DNA of 64,000 nt from an uncultured Bacteroidota bacterium (GCA_903944895.1 CAJATL010000052.1:1-64000), one strand, 5' to 3'. Counted from the first letter of the stretch, positions 27,770 through 37,394 are shown. Numbers and translations: made by a program. Notes: generated by a model not told the origin, from the sequence alone.

Positions 27770-30700
27770 ATGAAAAATATTTACACTTTGCCTCTGATAT
27801 TTCTTTTGGTTTTGGGATTTTTCCCAATAAAAAGCCTGGCCCAAACCAGCAATTTGCCGGGAAAAGCACTTCAATTCCAGGTAGCCGGCCAATATGTTTC
27901 CGGTACCGGGATAAACTCTGCCATCACAGCAATTACACTGGAATGTTGGGTTTATCACAATTCGATGCCCGGCCAGGTAGAAAGATACCTCACCATTGGC
28001 CCGGAGGTAGCCGTGTTGCGCCATGATGGTTCAATTTATGGCGGCCCCGGGCGGTTGCAATTTTATATCAAAAAAACAAATGGTAGTCTGGTTGGTGTGT
28101 GGGCTGATAATGTTCTTTCCGCAGGAGTTTGGATGAACGTTGCCGGAACTTATGACGGGACAAACTTTAAACTTTACCTCAACGGGGTTTTGGTTGCAAG
28201 TTCTTCGGCTGGCAGTGGATTGTACCCGCCAGATGGAGGTTTTAGTTTTAACAGCCCTGGAAGCGAAAATTTGGTTGGAAAATTAGATGAATTGCGCGTT
28301 TGGAATTATGCCCGCAGCGAGCAACAAATCCGGGAAAACATGCATTTAACCTTGTCAGGAGATGAACCCGGTTTGCTCAATTACTGGCAGTTAAACGAAG
28401 GTTCGGGACCCACGGCACACGATTATACCGGAAATTGCAACGGAACACTTTATAATTTGGGAAACGGAAACTGGACAAATTCCACAATCCCGTTGGGTGG
28501 TGGATTCAGCAATTCGCAAACTGTGAATACCACCGGAAATGTAACTTTTACCGGCACCGGATTTTCATCCGATTTTACGGCCTTATCTGCAACCGAAAAT
28601 ATCACGGTTTCACGGATAAATCTATCCCCAAACACCAAACCTTCTGATCCGTTTTATGCCGCCTGTTCGCAATATTGGGTTGTAAAAAACTTCGATAACC
28701 AGCCTTTTACCGCTGACCTTACATTTAATTTGAACGATGATTTGAACAGTTACAACGGCCTGAATCCGGGAAGCGTAAGACTTTTTACCCGATCTGAAAA
28801 TTCCGACGGTGACTGGACTTATGTTGAAAAAGCCGCCATCGTTGACACGGTCGCTAACACGGCTACTTTTACCGATCTGAGCACATTTGGCCAGTTTCTG
28901 GTTTTGCGGACCTATCCCGAAAATTATGCCGGCAATGCCCTCGAATTTGACGGAGTTGACGATTACACCGAGCTTTCGGATGCATCGGGATTTCAATACA
29001 ACGGCTCGTTTACCGTGGAAGCCTGGGTAAAAGCCGAAGTTATGGGAAGCGGGTTTCATTCCATCGCCGCCAAGGGCACCGAATGGGAATTGAAAATGTA
29101 TGAAGGAAGTTCGTTTATCATCATCGAATTTGGGGCAAACAACAACGCCATTTTTTCATTTAAAAATCTGAACACCAGTTTGGTTGTTGGGAAATGGCTG
29201 CACCTGTGCGGCGTGGTGAATCAAACTGCCGGACAAAAACACCTGATACTTTATGTTAACGGCGAGGCCGGCTCCTCGGTAAACCCGCCAGCTATAACGC
29301 CAACAGCCTCATTTATCCGGATAGGGTCGGGATTTAAAGGTAAAATTGATGAGGTACGTATTTGGCGTGAAGCCCGGACGCAGCAGCAAATCCGCGAAAA
29401 GATGCACCTCACCCCAACAGGCGCCGATAAAAACCTGGATGTCTGCCTTCAGTTTAACGAACCTTACGGAACCACCGCAAATGATGTGGCGGGAGGAAAC
29501 AATGGAACACTCACAAATATGAGTATCGGATGCTGGGTTTTATCCGGCGTTCCGGCCGGTGGCGGAGTCAGCCACACACAAACCGAAACCGGCGGCACTG
29601 TCAATTTCACCGGGACTGGTCTTTCGATGTTTTTCAATTCCCACGCCAGCGCATCCATCACCGTTTCGCGGATTGATGTAGCCCCAAATATCAACACTTC
29701 ATTGTTCGATTCGCAATATTGGATCATCAACCGTTTTGGCACCGGCACATTTAACGCAAATCTTACATTTACCGTTGCCGAAGATATTACTGCCGATGAT
29801 CAGGCTTCATCATCCGGAATTAAATTATACACCCGTCCAACCAACGACGACGCCAGTTGGATTTATGCGATTAATGCAGCTTCGGCGGATGCTTCCGGCA
29901 ATACTGCCACATTTAACAACCTTACCGGATTTAGCCAGTTAGCCGTTTGCAGAAGACTTCCGGCTGATAATTTTGCAGGAAATGCTTTGGATTTTCATCC
30001 TACAAATGATTACATTTCCGGCACTGGATTAAAAAGTTCGATGATTCAATTCACCCTCGAAGCCTGGGTTTATCATAATAATTTAACAACTGACGTACAG
30101 CAATATATTACGCTTGGACCGGATGTAGCGGGCATTAAATACAACGGCCAATCATCAGGTGGTGATACCTGGCTGAATTTTTTCATTAACACGAATAATT
30201 ATTCCGGTTATGCGGTCACTGCCGTAAATGTACTTTCCACCGGAAACTGGATGCACGTTGCCGGAAGCTACGATGGCGCCACAATGAATCTTTATCTTAA
30301 TGGTGAATTGGTAAAAACCATGGCGGCTTCGGAAAGGATAGACACGCTTGATGGTACTTTTATAATTAGCGGCACCGAAGCAATGGATGGGAAACTGGAT
30401 GAAATCCGCATCTGGAATTATGCCCGCGATATTGCTGATATCCGGGCCGATATGTATCGCACATTAGCAGGAACCGAAACGGGTCTGGTTTCTTACTGGC
30501 AGTTTAACGAGGGCAGCGGAATTGAGCCTAAAGATATTGTAGGTGGAAATAGTGGTACTTTTTATAATATGGATGCCTCCAACTGGACTATTTCAACAAT
30601 TCCGACACCTTACCAGAGCATCGCCGGGGGCAACTGGAGCAGCTCCTCAACCTGGGATGCCGGGCAGGGTGCGCCGGTTAAAAATTGGTCGAGGGTTCAG

Positions 30701-32149
30701 ATTGAAAATGATGTTGTTTTAGATGCCGGTAAAACCATGATTGATCTAACTGTTGATGCAGCGGCAAGCCTGGTTGTTGCTTCATCGACGCAACTCACAG
30801 TTACCGGAAATTTGCTGAATAATGCCGGCACCGGCGGTTTGGTGCTCCAATCGGATGCCACCGGAACAGCATCTCTTCTCCACGTTACAGCAAATGTAAA
30901 TGCGACCATACAAAGGTATATTACCGGTAATCCGTCCCTTACCGCCAATACTTATCATCTTGTTTCGGTTCCGCTTACGCCAGCCACCAATTCGACTTCA
31001 AACCTTTTTTTGGGAGCGTACCTTTACGATTTTGACGTGGCCGGTAATTCCTGGCATAGTCTGGGAACATCAACCACCACGGTACTCGACGAAACCAAAG
31101 GTTACATGATTTACGCACCAGAAAATAACCATACGTACACTTTTGCTGGACCTATGAATGTCGGGACTTTCGATCCGTTGGTAGTTTTTACAGGCGCAGG
31201 AAATAATCTGGTTCCAAACCCTTACCCAAGCGCCATTGATTGGGATGCCGGTGGCTGGACAAAAACCGGAATCGCCAACTCGGTTTATTTGTGGCCTTCG
31301 GGAGGTACCGGATATGTAACTTATGTTGACGGCGTGGTAATTCCCGAAGGTACGACCAATCCAAACATAATTCCTGCAGGCCAGTCGTTTATTGTAAAAG
31401 CCGTCAGCAGCCCTACATTCCGAATGACTGACGCGGTAAGGGTTCATAGTGGCAAGCCTTTCCTGAAATCCGGTGAAAACACTACCGACCTGCTCAGGAT
31501 AAAAGCCACTGCAAACGAAATGACCGACGAGGCTGTCATCCGCTTTAAAGATGCAGCCACTCCTTTCGCCGACCCAGATTATGATGCCTGGAAACTTTAT
31601 GGCACCGATGGCGCACCACAACTTTACACCTTGTCCGGCAACGGTGAAATGCTGGCCATCAACAGCCTGCCTTACCCGGAAACAATTTATACAGTTCCGC
31701 TTAATTTTGAGATGAATGCGGAGGCAACAGTTACTTTCACTTTTGAAAACATCAGCAGTTTTGAACCATCGCTCGGTATTTTTCTTAAAGATGAACTCAC
31801 TGGCCAAACCGTCAATCTCCGAAATAATCCTGCTTATACTTTTATTCACAAAACGGAAAATTCGCCAGATCGGTTTAAACTGGTTTTCGGTGGCATCATC
31901 GGAATTAACGAACCAACGTCAGATGCCGGAAAAATGTGGATTACAGGAAACACGCTTTTTATCAACACCACCGAAATGGCCGGACAGCAAGCTGTGATTG
32001 AAGTTTACAACTCCTCCGGCCAAAAGCTGCTGGCAAAAACGCTGGTTTTGGATGAAATCACAACTTTGGAGTTGAGTTTAAAAGGATTTGTGATTGTGAA
32101 ACTTACTTCGGGACAAAAGGTAATAACAACAAAAGGGATTTTAAACTAA
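27770..32149 (+). CDS. Secreted protein with three LamG domains, shared C-terminal module and T9SS-like tail
   Basis: Signal peptide; LamG motifs 'ITLECWVYHN', 'FTVEAWVKAE', 'FTLEAWVYHN'; C-terminal 'LVPNPYPSAIDWDAGGW ... VIVKLTSGQKVITTKGILN'. Confidence 0.87.
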   Translation: MKNIYTLPLIFLLVLGFFPIKSLAQTSNLPGKALQFQVAGQYVSGTGINSAITAITLECWVYHNSMPGQVERYLTIGPEVAVLRHDGSIYGGPGRLQFYIKKTNGSLVGVWADNVLSAGVWMNVAGTYDGTNFKLYLNGVLVASSSAGSGLYPPDGGFSFNSPGSENLVGKLDELRVWNYARSEQQIRENMHLTLSGDEPGLLNYWQLNEGSGPTAHDYTGNCNGTLYNLGNGNWTNSTIPLGGGFSNSQTVNTTGNVTFTGTGFSSDFTALSATENITVSRINLSPNTKPSDPFYAACSQYWVVKNFDNQPFTADLTFNLNDDLNSYNGLNPGSVRLFTRSENSDGDWTYVEKAAIVDTVANTATFTDLSTFGQFLVLRTYPENYAGNALEFDGVDDYTELSDASGFQYNGSFTVEAWVKAEVMGSGFHSIAAKGTEWELKMYEGSSFIIIEFGANNNAIFSFKNLNTSLVVGKWLHLCGVVNQTAGQKHLILYVNGEAGSSVNPPAITPTASFIRIGSGFKGKIDEVRIWREARTQQQIREKMHLTPTGADKNLDVCLQFNEPYGTTANDVAGGNNGTLTNMSIGCWVLSGVPAGGGVSHTQTETGGTVNFTGTGLSMFFNSHASASITVSRIDVAPNINTSLFDSQYWIINRFGTGTFNANLTFTVAEDITADDQASSSGIKLYTRPTNDDASWIYAINAASADASGNTATFNNLTGFSQLAVCRRLPADNFAGNALDFHPTNDYISGTGLKSSMIQFTLEAWVYHNNLTTDVQQYITLGPDVAGIKYNGQSSGGDTWLNFFINTNNYSGYAVTAVNVLSTGNWMHVAGSYDGATMNLYLNGELVKTMAASERIDTLDGTFIISGTEAMDGKLDEIRIWNYARDIADIRADMYRTLAGTETGLVSYWQFNEGSGIEPKDIVGGNSGTFYNMDASNWTISTIPTPYQSIAGGNWSSSSTWDAGQGAPVKNWSRVQIENDVVLDAGKTMIDLTVDAAASLVVASSTQLTVTGNLLNNAGTGGLVLQSDATGTASLLHVTANVNATIQRYITGNPSLTANTYHLVSVPLTPATNSTSNLFLGAYLYDFDVAGNSWHSLGTSTTTVLDETKGYMIYAPENNHTYTFAGPMNVGTFDPLVVFTGAGNNLVPNPYPSAIDWDAGGWTKTGIANSVYLWPSGGTGYVTYVDGVVIPEGTTNPNIIPAGQSFIVKAVSSPTFRMTDAVRVHSGKPFLKSGENTTDLLRIKATANEMTDEAVIRFKDAATPFADPDYDAWKLYGTDGAPQLYTLSGNGEMLAINSLPYPETIYTVPLNFEMNAEATVTFTFENISSFEPSLGIFLKDELTGQTVNLRNNPAYTFIHKTENSPDRFKLVFGGIIGINEPTSDAGKMWITGNTLFINTTEMAGQQAVIEVYNSSGQKLLAKTLVLDEITTLELSLKGFVIVKLTSGQKVITTKGILN

Positions 32150-32163
32150 GACCCCATCCCCGG

Positions 32164-32200
32164 CCCTTCCCCATCCCGATAGCTATCGGGAGGGGAAGGG
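32164..32200. other. Long imperfect hairpin between large ORF and microprotein ORF
   Basis: cccttccccatcccgatagctatcgggaggggaaggg. Confidence 0.75.
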
Positions 32201-32283
32201 AGCGAAAGTTCGTGGGATTTGGTCGGTTAATTTGAATCGAAGAATTTTTCACAAAACAAACCCAAATCCCAGGAGCGTTCCCT

Positions 32284-32307
32284 CCCCCTCTCTTTTTGGA
32301 GAGGGGG
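32284..32307. other. Second C-rich hairpin upstream of microprotein 1
   Basis: ccccctctc-ttttt-g-gagaggggg-type stem. Confidence 0.7.
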
Positions 32308-32350
32308 CCGGGGGGTGAGGCAGAAAAAATAAACAGACACCATTCAAACG

Positions 32351-32569
32351 ATGAAGAAAATTTTAATGCTTTCGATTGTACTGACGATTTCGGGGTTTTC
32401 ACTTTTGGCTCAAGCACCACCAAATCCTCCCGGTGATGCAGGTGGTAGCGGCGGCCCTGTGGGAGGCGGCGGCGCACCCATCGGCAGCGGGATAGTTTTG
32501 CTAATCACGCTGGCAGCGGGTTATGGCGGGAAGAAGGTTTTTGATGCAAGGAAGAAACTTGCCGAATAG
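32351..32569 (+). CDS. PIGSG-tail microprotein 1 (secreted Pro/Gly-rich with C-terminal TM and basic tail)
   Basis: 'MKKILMLSIVLTISGFSLLAQAPPNPPGDAGGSGGPVGGGGAPIGSGIVLLITLAAGYGGKKVFDARKKLAE'; paralog of 36851-37090. Confidence 0.85.
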   Translation: MKKILMLSIVLTISGFSLLAQAPPNPPGDAGGSGGPVGGGGAPIGSGIVLLITLAAGYGGKKVFDARKKLAE

Positions 32570-32624
32570 ACGTTTTTGCCAGGCTATGAAATTCGTTTGT
32601 ATTCCGAGTTATTACCAGGTCAAT

Positions 32625-32647
32625 GGGCGGCATTACAAATGCCGCCC
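32625..32647. terminator. Hairpin between microprotein 1 and convergent HU gene
   Basis: gggcggcatt-aca-aatgccgccc perfect 10-bp stem; no clear T-tract. Confidence 0.5.
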
Positions 32648-32697
32648 AGCCGGGGGCCGGCGCAGCACCTGACAGCGTCAATAAAAGCGTACCATTT

Positions 32698-33078
32698 TCA
32701 CCCCTTTCTCACCTCCACATTCTTAAGCTTCCTGGTAATATCCTTGTCAGCTCTGAACTGCATCTTTACCTTTTTTACACTGCGGAAGTTTACATCTTCT
32801 TCGTTTTCGTAAGAATCGCTGCCAAACGAAAGCGAAAATATCCCCAAAGGAGGCAGGTGAACCGTGTAATTCTCGGCAAGCAGGTTAGGTACTATTTCGG
32901 CAAGACTGTTCAGCGCCGACAACGCATCGCCGCTGCTCAGGCTCGAGCGTTCGGCAATCATCCGGGCAATCATTCTAACATCGGCTTTTTGCCGTTTGCA
33001 CGGAAAAGCAATGTACCTTGTTTTCTTTTCAGGATTCAGTCCGCCTTTTACAGGCGTAATTTTATAAAGTACAGGCAT
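32698..33078 (-). CDS. HU-like DNA-binding protein (Bacteroidota type)
   Basis: 'MPVLYKITPVKGGLNPEKKTRYIAFPCKRQKADVRMIARMIAERSSLSSGDALSALNSLAEIVPNLLAENYTVHLPPLGIFSLSF'. Confidence 0.88.
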   Translation of the reverse strand: MPVLYKITPVKGGLNPEKKTRYIAFPCKRQKADVRMIARMIAERSSLSSGDALSALNSLAEIVPNLLAENYTVHLPPLGIFSLSFGSDSYENEEDVNFRSVKKVKMQFRADKDITRKLKNVEVRKG

Positions 33079-33174
33079 AAGTTTATGTTTTTATTGTTAA
33101 AGCACTACAATTGTCATTACCTGTTAACCCATTCGTATGGAGAAACCAGTAATTACTACTTGCAAAGTTAGCTA

Positions 33175-33240
33175 TTTAATATATAGTAAACTAATGTTTA
33201 ATTTATAGTAAAAATAATTTAAACATATAGTAAAATAGAT
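33175..33240. repeat. Three ~22-bp direct repeats (TTTAAnnTATAGTAAA)
   Basis: tttaatatatagtaaactaatg / tttaatttatagtaaaaataa / tttaaacatatagtaaaataga. Confidence 0.8.
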
Positions 33241-33258
33241 TTTACCTTAAGGTAAAAT
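33239..33258. promoter_or_regulatory. 20-bp perfect palindrome ATTTTACCTTAAGGTAAAAT
   Basis: Read directly; abuts the TATAGTAAA repeat array upstream of the HU gene. Confidence 0.75.
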
Positions 33259-33478
33259 TACAACATTACTTGAGAGATTCGCCCAACTATAAAGTCGAAA
33301 AACCTGGAAGGTTTAAACGTTGACAGCGTCAAAATAAATTGAACAGTAAATGCCGCCCAGCCCGAGGCAAAGCCGGGAATTTTATTTACCACAATTAGTG
33401 TTGGTAAGTAAAAGAATTACATACATTTGTTAACTATTTTTATGAAATGAACAGTTACTACATTTAAAAACTCTAACA

Positions 33479-36400
33479 ATGAAAAAGATTCTAGCAATTA
33501 CATCAACGAAGCGAACCAGAATAATCAGCATCGCTGTGCTTTTTGTTTTAATGTCGGGTAGCGGGCTTTTTGCTGCCAACCAGGTAGTTACAACCAACAG
33601 CGATGCCGGTGCCGGTTCGCTTCGCCAGGCCATTGCCGATGTGAGCGATGGCGGAACCATCACCTTCAATCTCTCTGCCGGGAATGAAACCATTGTTATT
33701 CTGACCGAACTGCTGATTACCGGCAAAGGCGTTACCATCGACGGCTCCAATTCATGGGGAAGTCCCAATCAGGTTACCGTACAGGTTACAACACCGGGAA
33801 CTTCTCCCTACCGCGTATTTCATGAAATTGCAGATGGAAAAACCTCCTACATCAGCAATATGACTATTAAAGGAGGATACATTACGGGATCGGGCGGTTA
33901 CGGTGGTGGAATCTACCTCGAACAAGGAACCTTAAACCTCTCTCATGTAACAGTTTCCGATGCGCAGGCATATCAAGGCGGGGGCATTGCAATGGTTGCG
34001 CCGACAAGCTGCACCTTTGACTGGGTTACCGTCAGCAACTGTACGGGCACACTGGGTGGAGGGCTTTATTGTGGATCCGATAATAATCTTACCCTAAATA
34101 ACTGCCTGTTCACAGGAAATACCACCAGCGACCCGGTTCCTTCAAAATCGCCCAAATCATCCGGTGCTTACGGAGGCGGAATTTGCAATATAGGAACCAT
34201 GACAATTAATCAATGTGAAATCAGTGAAAATGTCGGTGCCGGCGCTTACTCGGTATATGGTATTGGTATCGCAAACCTGGGTGCAATAACGATTTCCGGT
34301 TCTGTGATTAAAAATAATAGTTATTCAGGTGACAAGGGTGCTATCGGGGGAGGTATTGTTGTTTACTCTGAGGATGCCAACGTGACATGCATCATCGAAA
34401 ATTCTACGATTAGCGGGAATAGTATAAATTCAACAACTAGTGCAGGAGTAATGGGTGCAGGCATTGGTTTTTTTAATGTAGATGTTACCGGGGCTATCAT
34501 TAATTGTACTGTTTCGGAAAATACTGCAACGGCGCCCTCCATGGCATTAGGGGGAGGCGTTTGTGTCTTGTTGGCCTCTGTCGCCATCTCAAACAGTACC
34601 ATCGCAAATAATGTTGCCTCGGAGGCCGGAGCAGGCATTTGCCAGGTTGCCGGAACCCTGTCGATAAAAAACACCATTATAGCCCAAAATTCAGATAACT
34701 CCACAAAGTTCGATTATAATGCCTATACCGCTTACGGACCTTGGACGCTGAACGACAATGGCAACAACATCGTGCAATACCAGAATGTGTCTGCTGATGC
34801 AGGAAACAGCTTCAACGCCACCACTGATTTTTTGTATAACACCAAATACAACGCTTCAGGAACAGCCTTTACCAATTGGACCAAAGGAGGCGATGCCAAC
34901 GGCGGAAGCCTGAACCTTGCCTACGCTGTGGCTTCCAATGGCGGCCCTACGCAAACGCTGGCCATCACCCCCGGCAGTATTGCCATCCATTCAGGCGCAT
35001 GGGATGATGCCGTTACCAAGGATCAGCGTGGCACGAACCGGCACGAGGGGACACCAGCCATCGGAGCCTTTGAACTCCGACCGGCGCCGGGCTACTTTTA
35101 TTCAATTGATCCTCCTCCAACCTGGGACTATGAAGGTAACTGGGAAGATGGAATTGTGCCGGGCGCCACGGATAATGTGTCAATATCGCCGAATGCTGCT
35201 TTTAATCCAAGGATTTACACCAATGTCGTTTGCAACGATCTGAACATTCCAGCCGGCATGAATGTTACTGTGTATCCCGGCTACAGCCTCACAGTGAATG
35301 GAACCTTGCAAAACAACGCCGGAATTTACGGGGTTAGAATTTACAGCACTGCATCAGGAACAGGCTCGTTGATCCACCATACCGCCAATGTGCAGGGTTT
35401 TGTAGCACGGTACCTCCCGGGAGCATCCCAATCCTGGCATTTTCTATCTTCGCCGGTGGCAGCGCAGGCCATCAGTCCTGATTTCGTGCAAGATCCCCCG
35501 ACCGATTACGATTTCTTTACCTGGTACGAGGCAGGAGACACCTGGGTAAATTTTAAAAATACAACTATAGCCCCGACCTGGGAAACGGCAAACTATGACA
35601 ATAACTTTGCAGCCGGCAAAGGTTACCTTGTTGAATATACCGGTACCGACCTTATCAAAACATTCTCCGGCAACCTGAATAGCGGACCGATAGCTTTCAA
35701 CCTTTCAAGAACAGGAACAGGCGCTTATGCAAGATATAATCTGGCAGGAAATCCCTATCCGTCGGCCATTGACTGGAAAGCTGCCAGCGGCTGGGACAGA
35801 ACAAATCTGGAACTGAATGGTGGTGGTTACGACATGAGCATCTGGAATGATGCCTTAAGCACCGGCAATTATGGCACTTTTAACAGCGCATCACTCAGCG
35901 GAACCGGAACAAACGGTGTGTCGCAATATATACAGGTTGGCCAGGGCTTTATGGTAAAAGCAATAGCGCCGGGAAAAGCTCCATTGTTACTTGGCATCCA
36001 AATGGATGATAGAGTAAGAGTACACAATACGCAGGCTTATCTCAAATCAACCGATGAAGTTGCCAACGTACTTCGCATGAAAGTTTCGGGGAATGTTAAT
36101 TCTTATTCCGATGAAATTGTCATTGAATTTGGCCATCCAACCGCCGATGGCGGTGCCGAAAAGATGTTCAGCTTTTATGAAACCGCGCCCAGTCTTTATA
36201 CCGTGAAGCCAGATGGAAATTATTCCATTGATTTCCGTGGAGAACCCGGTGCCGTTACCATCCCGCTTAGTTTTAAAGCAGGTGCTGATGGTGATTATAC
36301 GCTTACGGCCAGCCAGCTCGAATCGTTTGCATCATCCACCGATATTATGTTGGAAGATGTAAAACTGAATACCACACAAAACCTCATGCAAAACCCGGTT

Positions 36401-36721
36401 TACACCTTTTCCTCAACCAAAACCGACGATGGCGCACGTTTCCTGCTGCATTTTGGAGGCGCTTTCAGCATCAACGAAAATGCAAACGAACAACCGATTA
36501 ATGTTTATGCTTCGGGAAATACGGTTTACATTTCCAATACATCAGGAAGTGAGATGAAAGGTGAAGTGTTTATTTTCAATACCATCGGTCAAACCCTCAT
36601 GTACAAAAAACTCAGCGGTGAAAACCAGACCAGCATAAGCCTTCATTCCAATACCGGTTACTACCTTGTAAAAGTTGTAACCAACGATAATACTTATTCT
36701 ACAAAAGTTTTTGTAAAATAA
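33479..36721 (+). CDS. Secreted right-handed beta-helix protein with shared C-terminal module and T9SS-like tail
   Basis: 'GAGSLRQAIADVSDGGTITFNLS', repeated 'GGGIYLEQGTLNLSHVTVSDAQAYQGGGIAM' rungs; C-terminal 'LAGNPYPSAIDWKAASGW ... GYYLVKVVTNDNTYSTKVFVK'. Confidence 0.9.
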   Translation: MKKILAITSTKRTRIISIAVLFVLMSGSGLFAANQVVTTNSDAGAGSLRQAIADVSDGGTITFNLSAGNETIVILTELLITGKGVTIDGSNSWGSPNQVTVQVTTPGTSPYRVFHEIADGKTSYISNMTIKGGYITGSGGYGGGIYLEQGTLNLSHVTVSDAQAYQGGGIAMVAPTSCTFDWVTVSNCTGTLGGGLYCGSDNNLTLNNCLFTGNTTSDPVPSKSPKSSGAYGGGICNIGTMTINQCEISENVGAGAYSVYGIGIANLGAITISGSVIKNNSYSGDKGAIGGGIVVYSEDANVTCIIENSTISGNSINSTTSAGVMGAGIGFFNVDVTGAIINCTVSENTATAPSMALGGGVCVLLASVAISNSTIANNVASEAGAGICQVAGTLSIKNTIIAQNSDNSTKFDYNAYTAYGPWTLNDNGNNIVQYQNVSADAGNSFNATTDFLYNTKYNASGTAFTNWTKGGDANGGSLNLAYAVASNGGPTQTLAITPGSIAIHSGAWDDAVTKDQRGTNRHEGTPAIGAFELRPAPGYFYSIDPPPTWDYEGNWEDGIVPGATDNVSISPNAAFNPRIYTNVVCNDLNIPAGMNVTVYPGYSLTVNGTLQNNAGIYGVRIYSTASGTGSLIHHTANVQGFVARYLPGASQSWHFLSSPVAAQAISPDFVQDPPTDYDFFTWYEAGDTWVNFKNTTIAPTWETANYDNNFAAGKGYLVEYTGTDLIKTFSGNLNSGPIAFNLSRTGTGAYARYNLAGNPYPSAIDWKAASGWDRTNLELNGGGYDMSIWNDALSTGNYGTFNSASLSGTGTNGVSQYIQVGQGFMVKAIAPGKAPLLLGIQMDDRVRVHNTQAYLKSTDEVANVLRMKVSGNVNSYSDEIVIEFGHPTADGGAEKMFSFYETAPSLYTVKPDGNYSIDFRGEPGAVTIPLSFKAGADGDYTLTASQLESFASSTDIMLEDVKLNTTQNLMQNPVYTFSSTKTDDGARFLLHFGGAFSINENANEQPINVYASGNTVYISNTSGSEMKGEVFIFNTIGQTLMYKKLSGENQTSISLHSNTGYYLVKVVTNDNTYSTKVFVK

Positions 36722-36734
36722 AACCCGCCCCACC

Positions 36735-36792
36735 CCCAACCCCTCCCCCAAAAAGGGAGGGGCGCAAGTTCCTTCTTTGTGGAGGGGTTGGG
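36735..36792. other. Nested C-rich hairpin between beta-helix ORF and microprotein 2
   Basis: Outer arms cccaacccct / aggggttggg, inner cccctccc / gggagggg. Confidence 0.65.
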
Positions 36793-36850
36793 TAGGGAAA
36801 TTAAAATCAACAAAATTTTGAAATTCAGAAATCATTAAATATTCAGAAAT

Positions 36851-37090
36851 ATGAAAAATGTACTTAAAAAACAGATGTTTGCCTTGATTTTACTCGGTTT
36901 CATGGCCATTATCCAAATCAGCCAGGCACAGGCGCCACCTCCACCACCAGGCACTAAAGGTGGCGAAACCAACGGTGTTCCCGGTGGCGGCGGCGCACCC
37001 ATTGGCAGCGGGATAGTTTTGTTAATCACGCTGGCGGCAGGATATGGCGGGAAGAAGGTTTTTGATGCAAGGAAAAGGCTGGCGGTGTAG
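36851..37090 (+). CDS. PIGSG-tail microprotein 2
   Basis: '...AQAPPPPPGTKGGETNGVPGGGGAPIGSGIVLLITLAAGYGGKKVFDARKRLAV'; 3' ~85 nt near-identical to 32351-32569. Confidence 0.85.
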   Translation: MKNVLKKQMFALILLGFMAIIQISQAQAPPPPPGTKGGETNGVPGGGGAPIGSGIVLLITLAAGYGGKKVFDARKRLAV

Positions 37091-37196
37091 CCCAGGCAAA
37101 GTTTCAGCAGAAACCTCAGAGATAATAATTAAGCTTCGGGGTTTTTGCTGTTTCCTGGAGGCTTTAAAAAAAATGAATGAGTTCGGTTAAAAAACT

Positions 37197-37337
37197 GAAA
37201 ACTACCAGGCTTTCAATCTGTCAGGTTTAACTCCTGGCCAACCCATCCAAATTGATTTTACAGGACACACAGGATTTTATCTGGTGAAAGTAAAAACCGA
37301 AAACATCACAAAGTCTGAAAAAATTTACATCAGATAA
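37197..37337 (+). pseudogene. Orphan T9SS C-terminal sorting-domain remnant
   Basis: Start-less frame 'ENYQAFNLSGLTPGQPIQIDFTGHTGFYLVKVKTENITKSEKIYIR*'. Confidence 0.65.
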
Positions 37338-37394
37338 GTCTTCACTAACGCTAAAAGAAAAGCGAAAACCGTAACAATTTAAAATTCCGGAAAG

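Noticed and set aside
31070-31849. 259-aa minus ORF inside the LamG gene
   Set aside because: Antisense shadow of a strongly supported coding frame; composition not protein-like.
32576-33171. Plus-strand ORFs of 78 and 182 aa opposite the HU-like gene
   Set aside because: Antisense to a clearly conserved HU-like ORF; no coherent domain.
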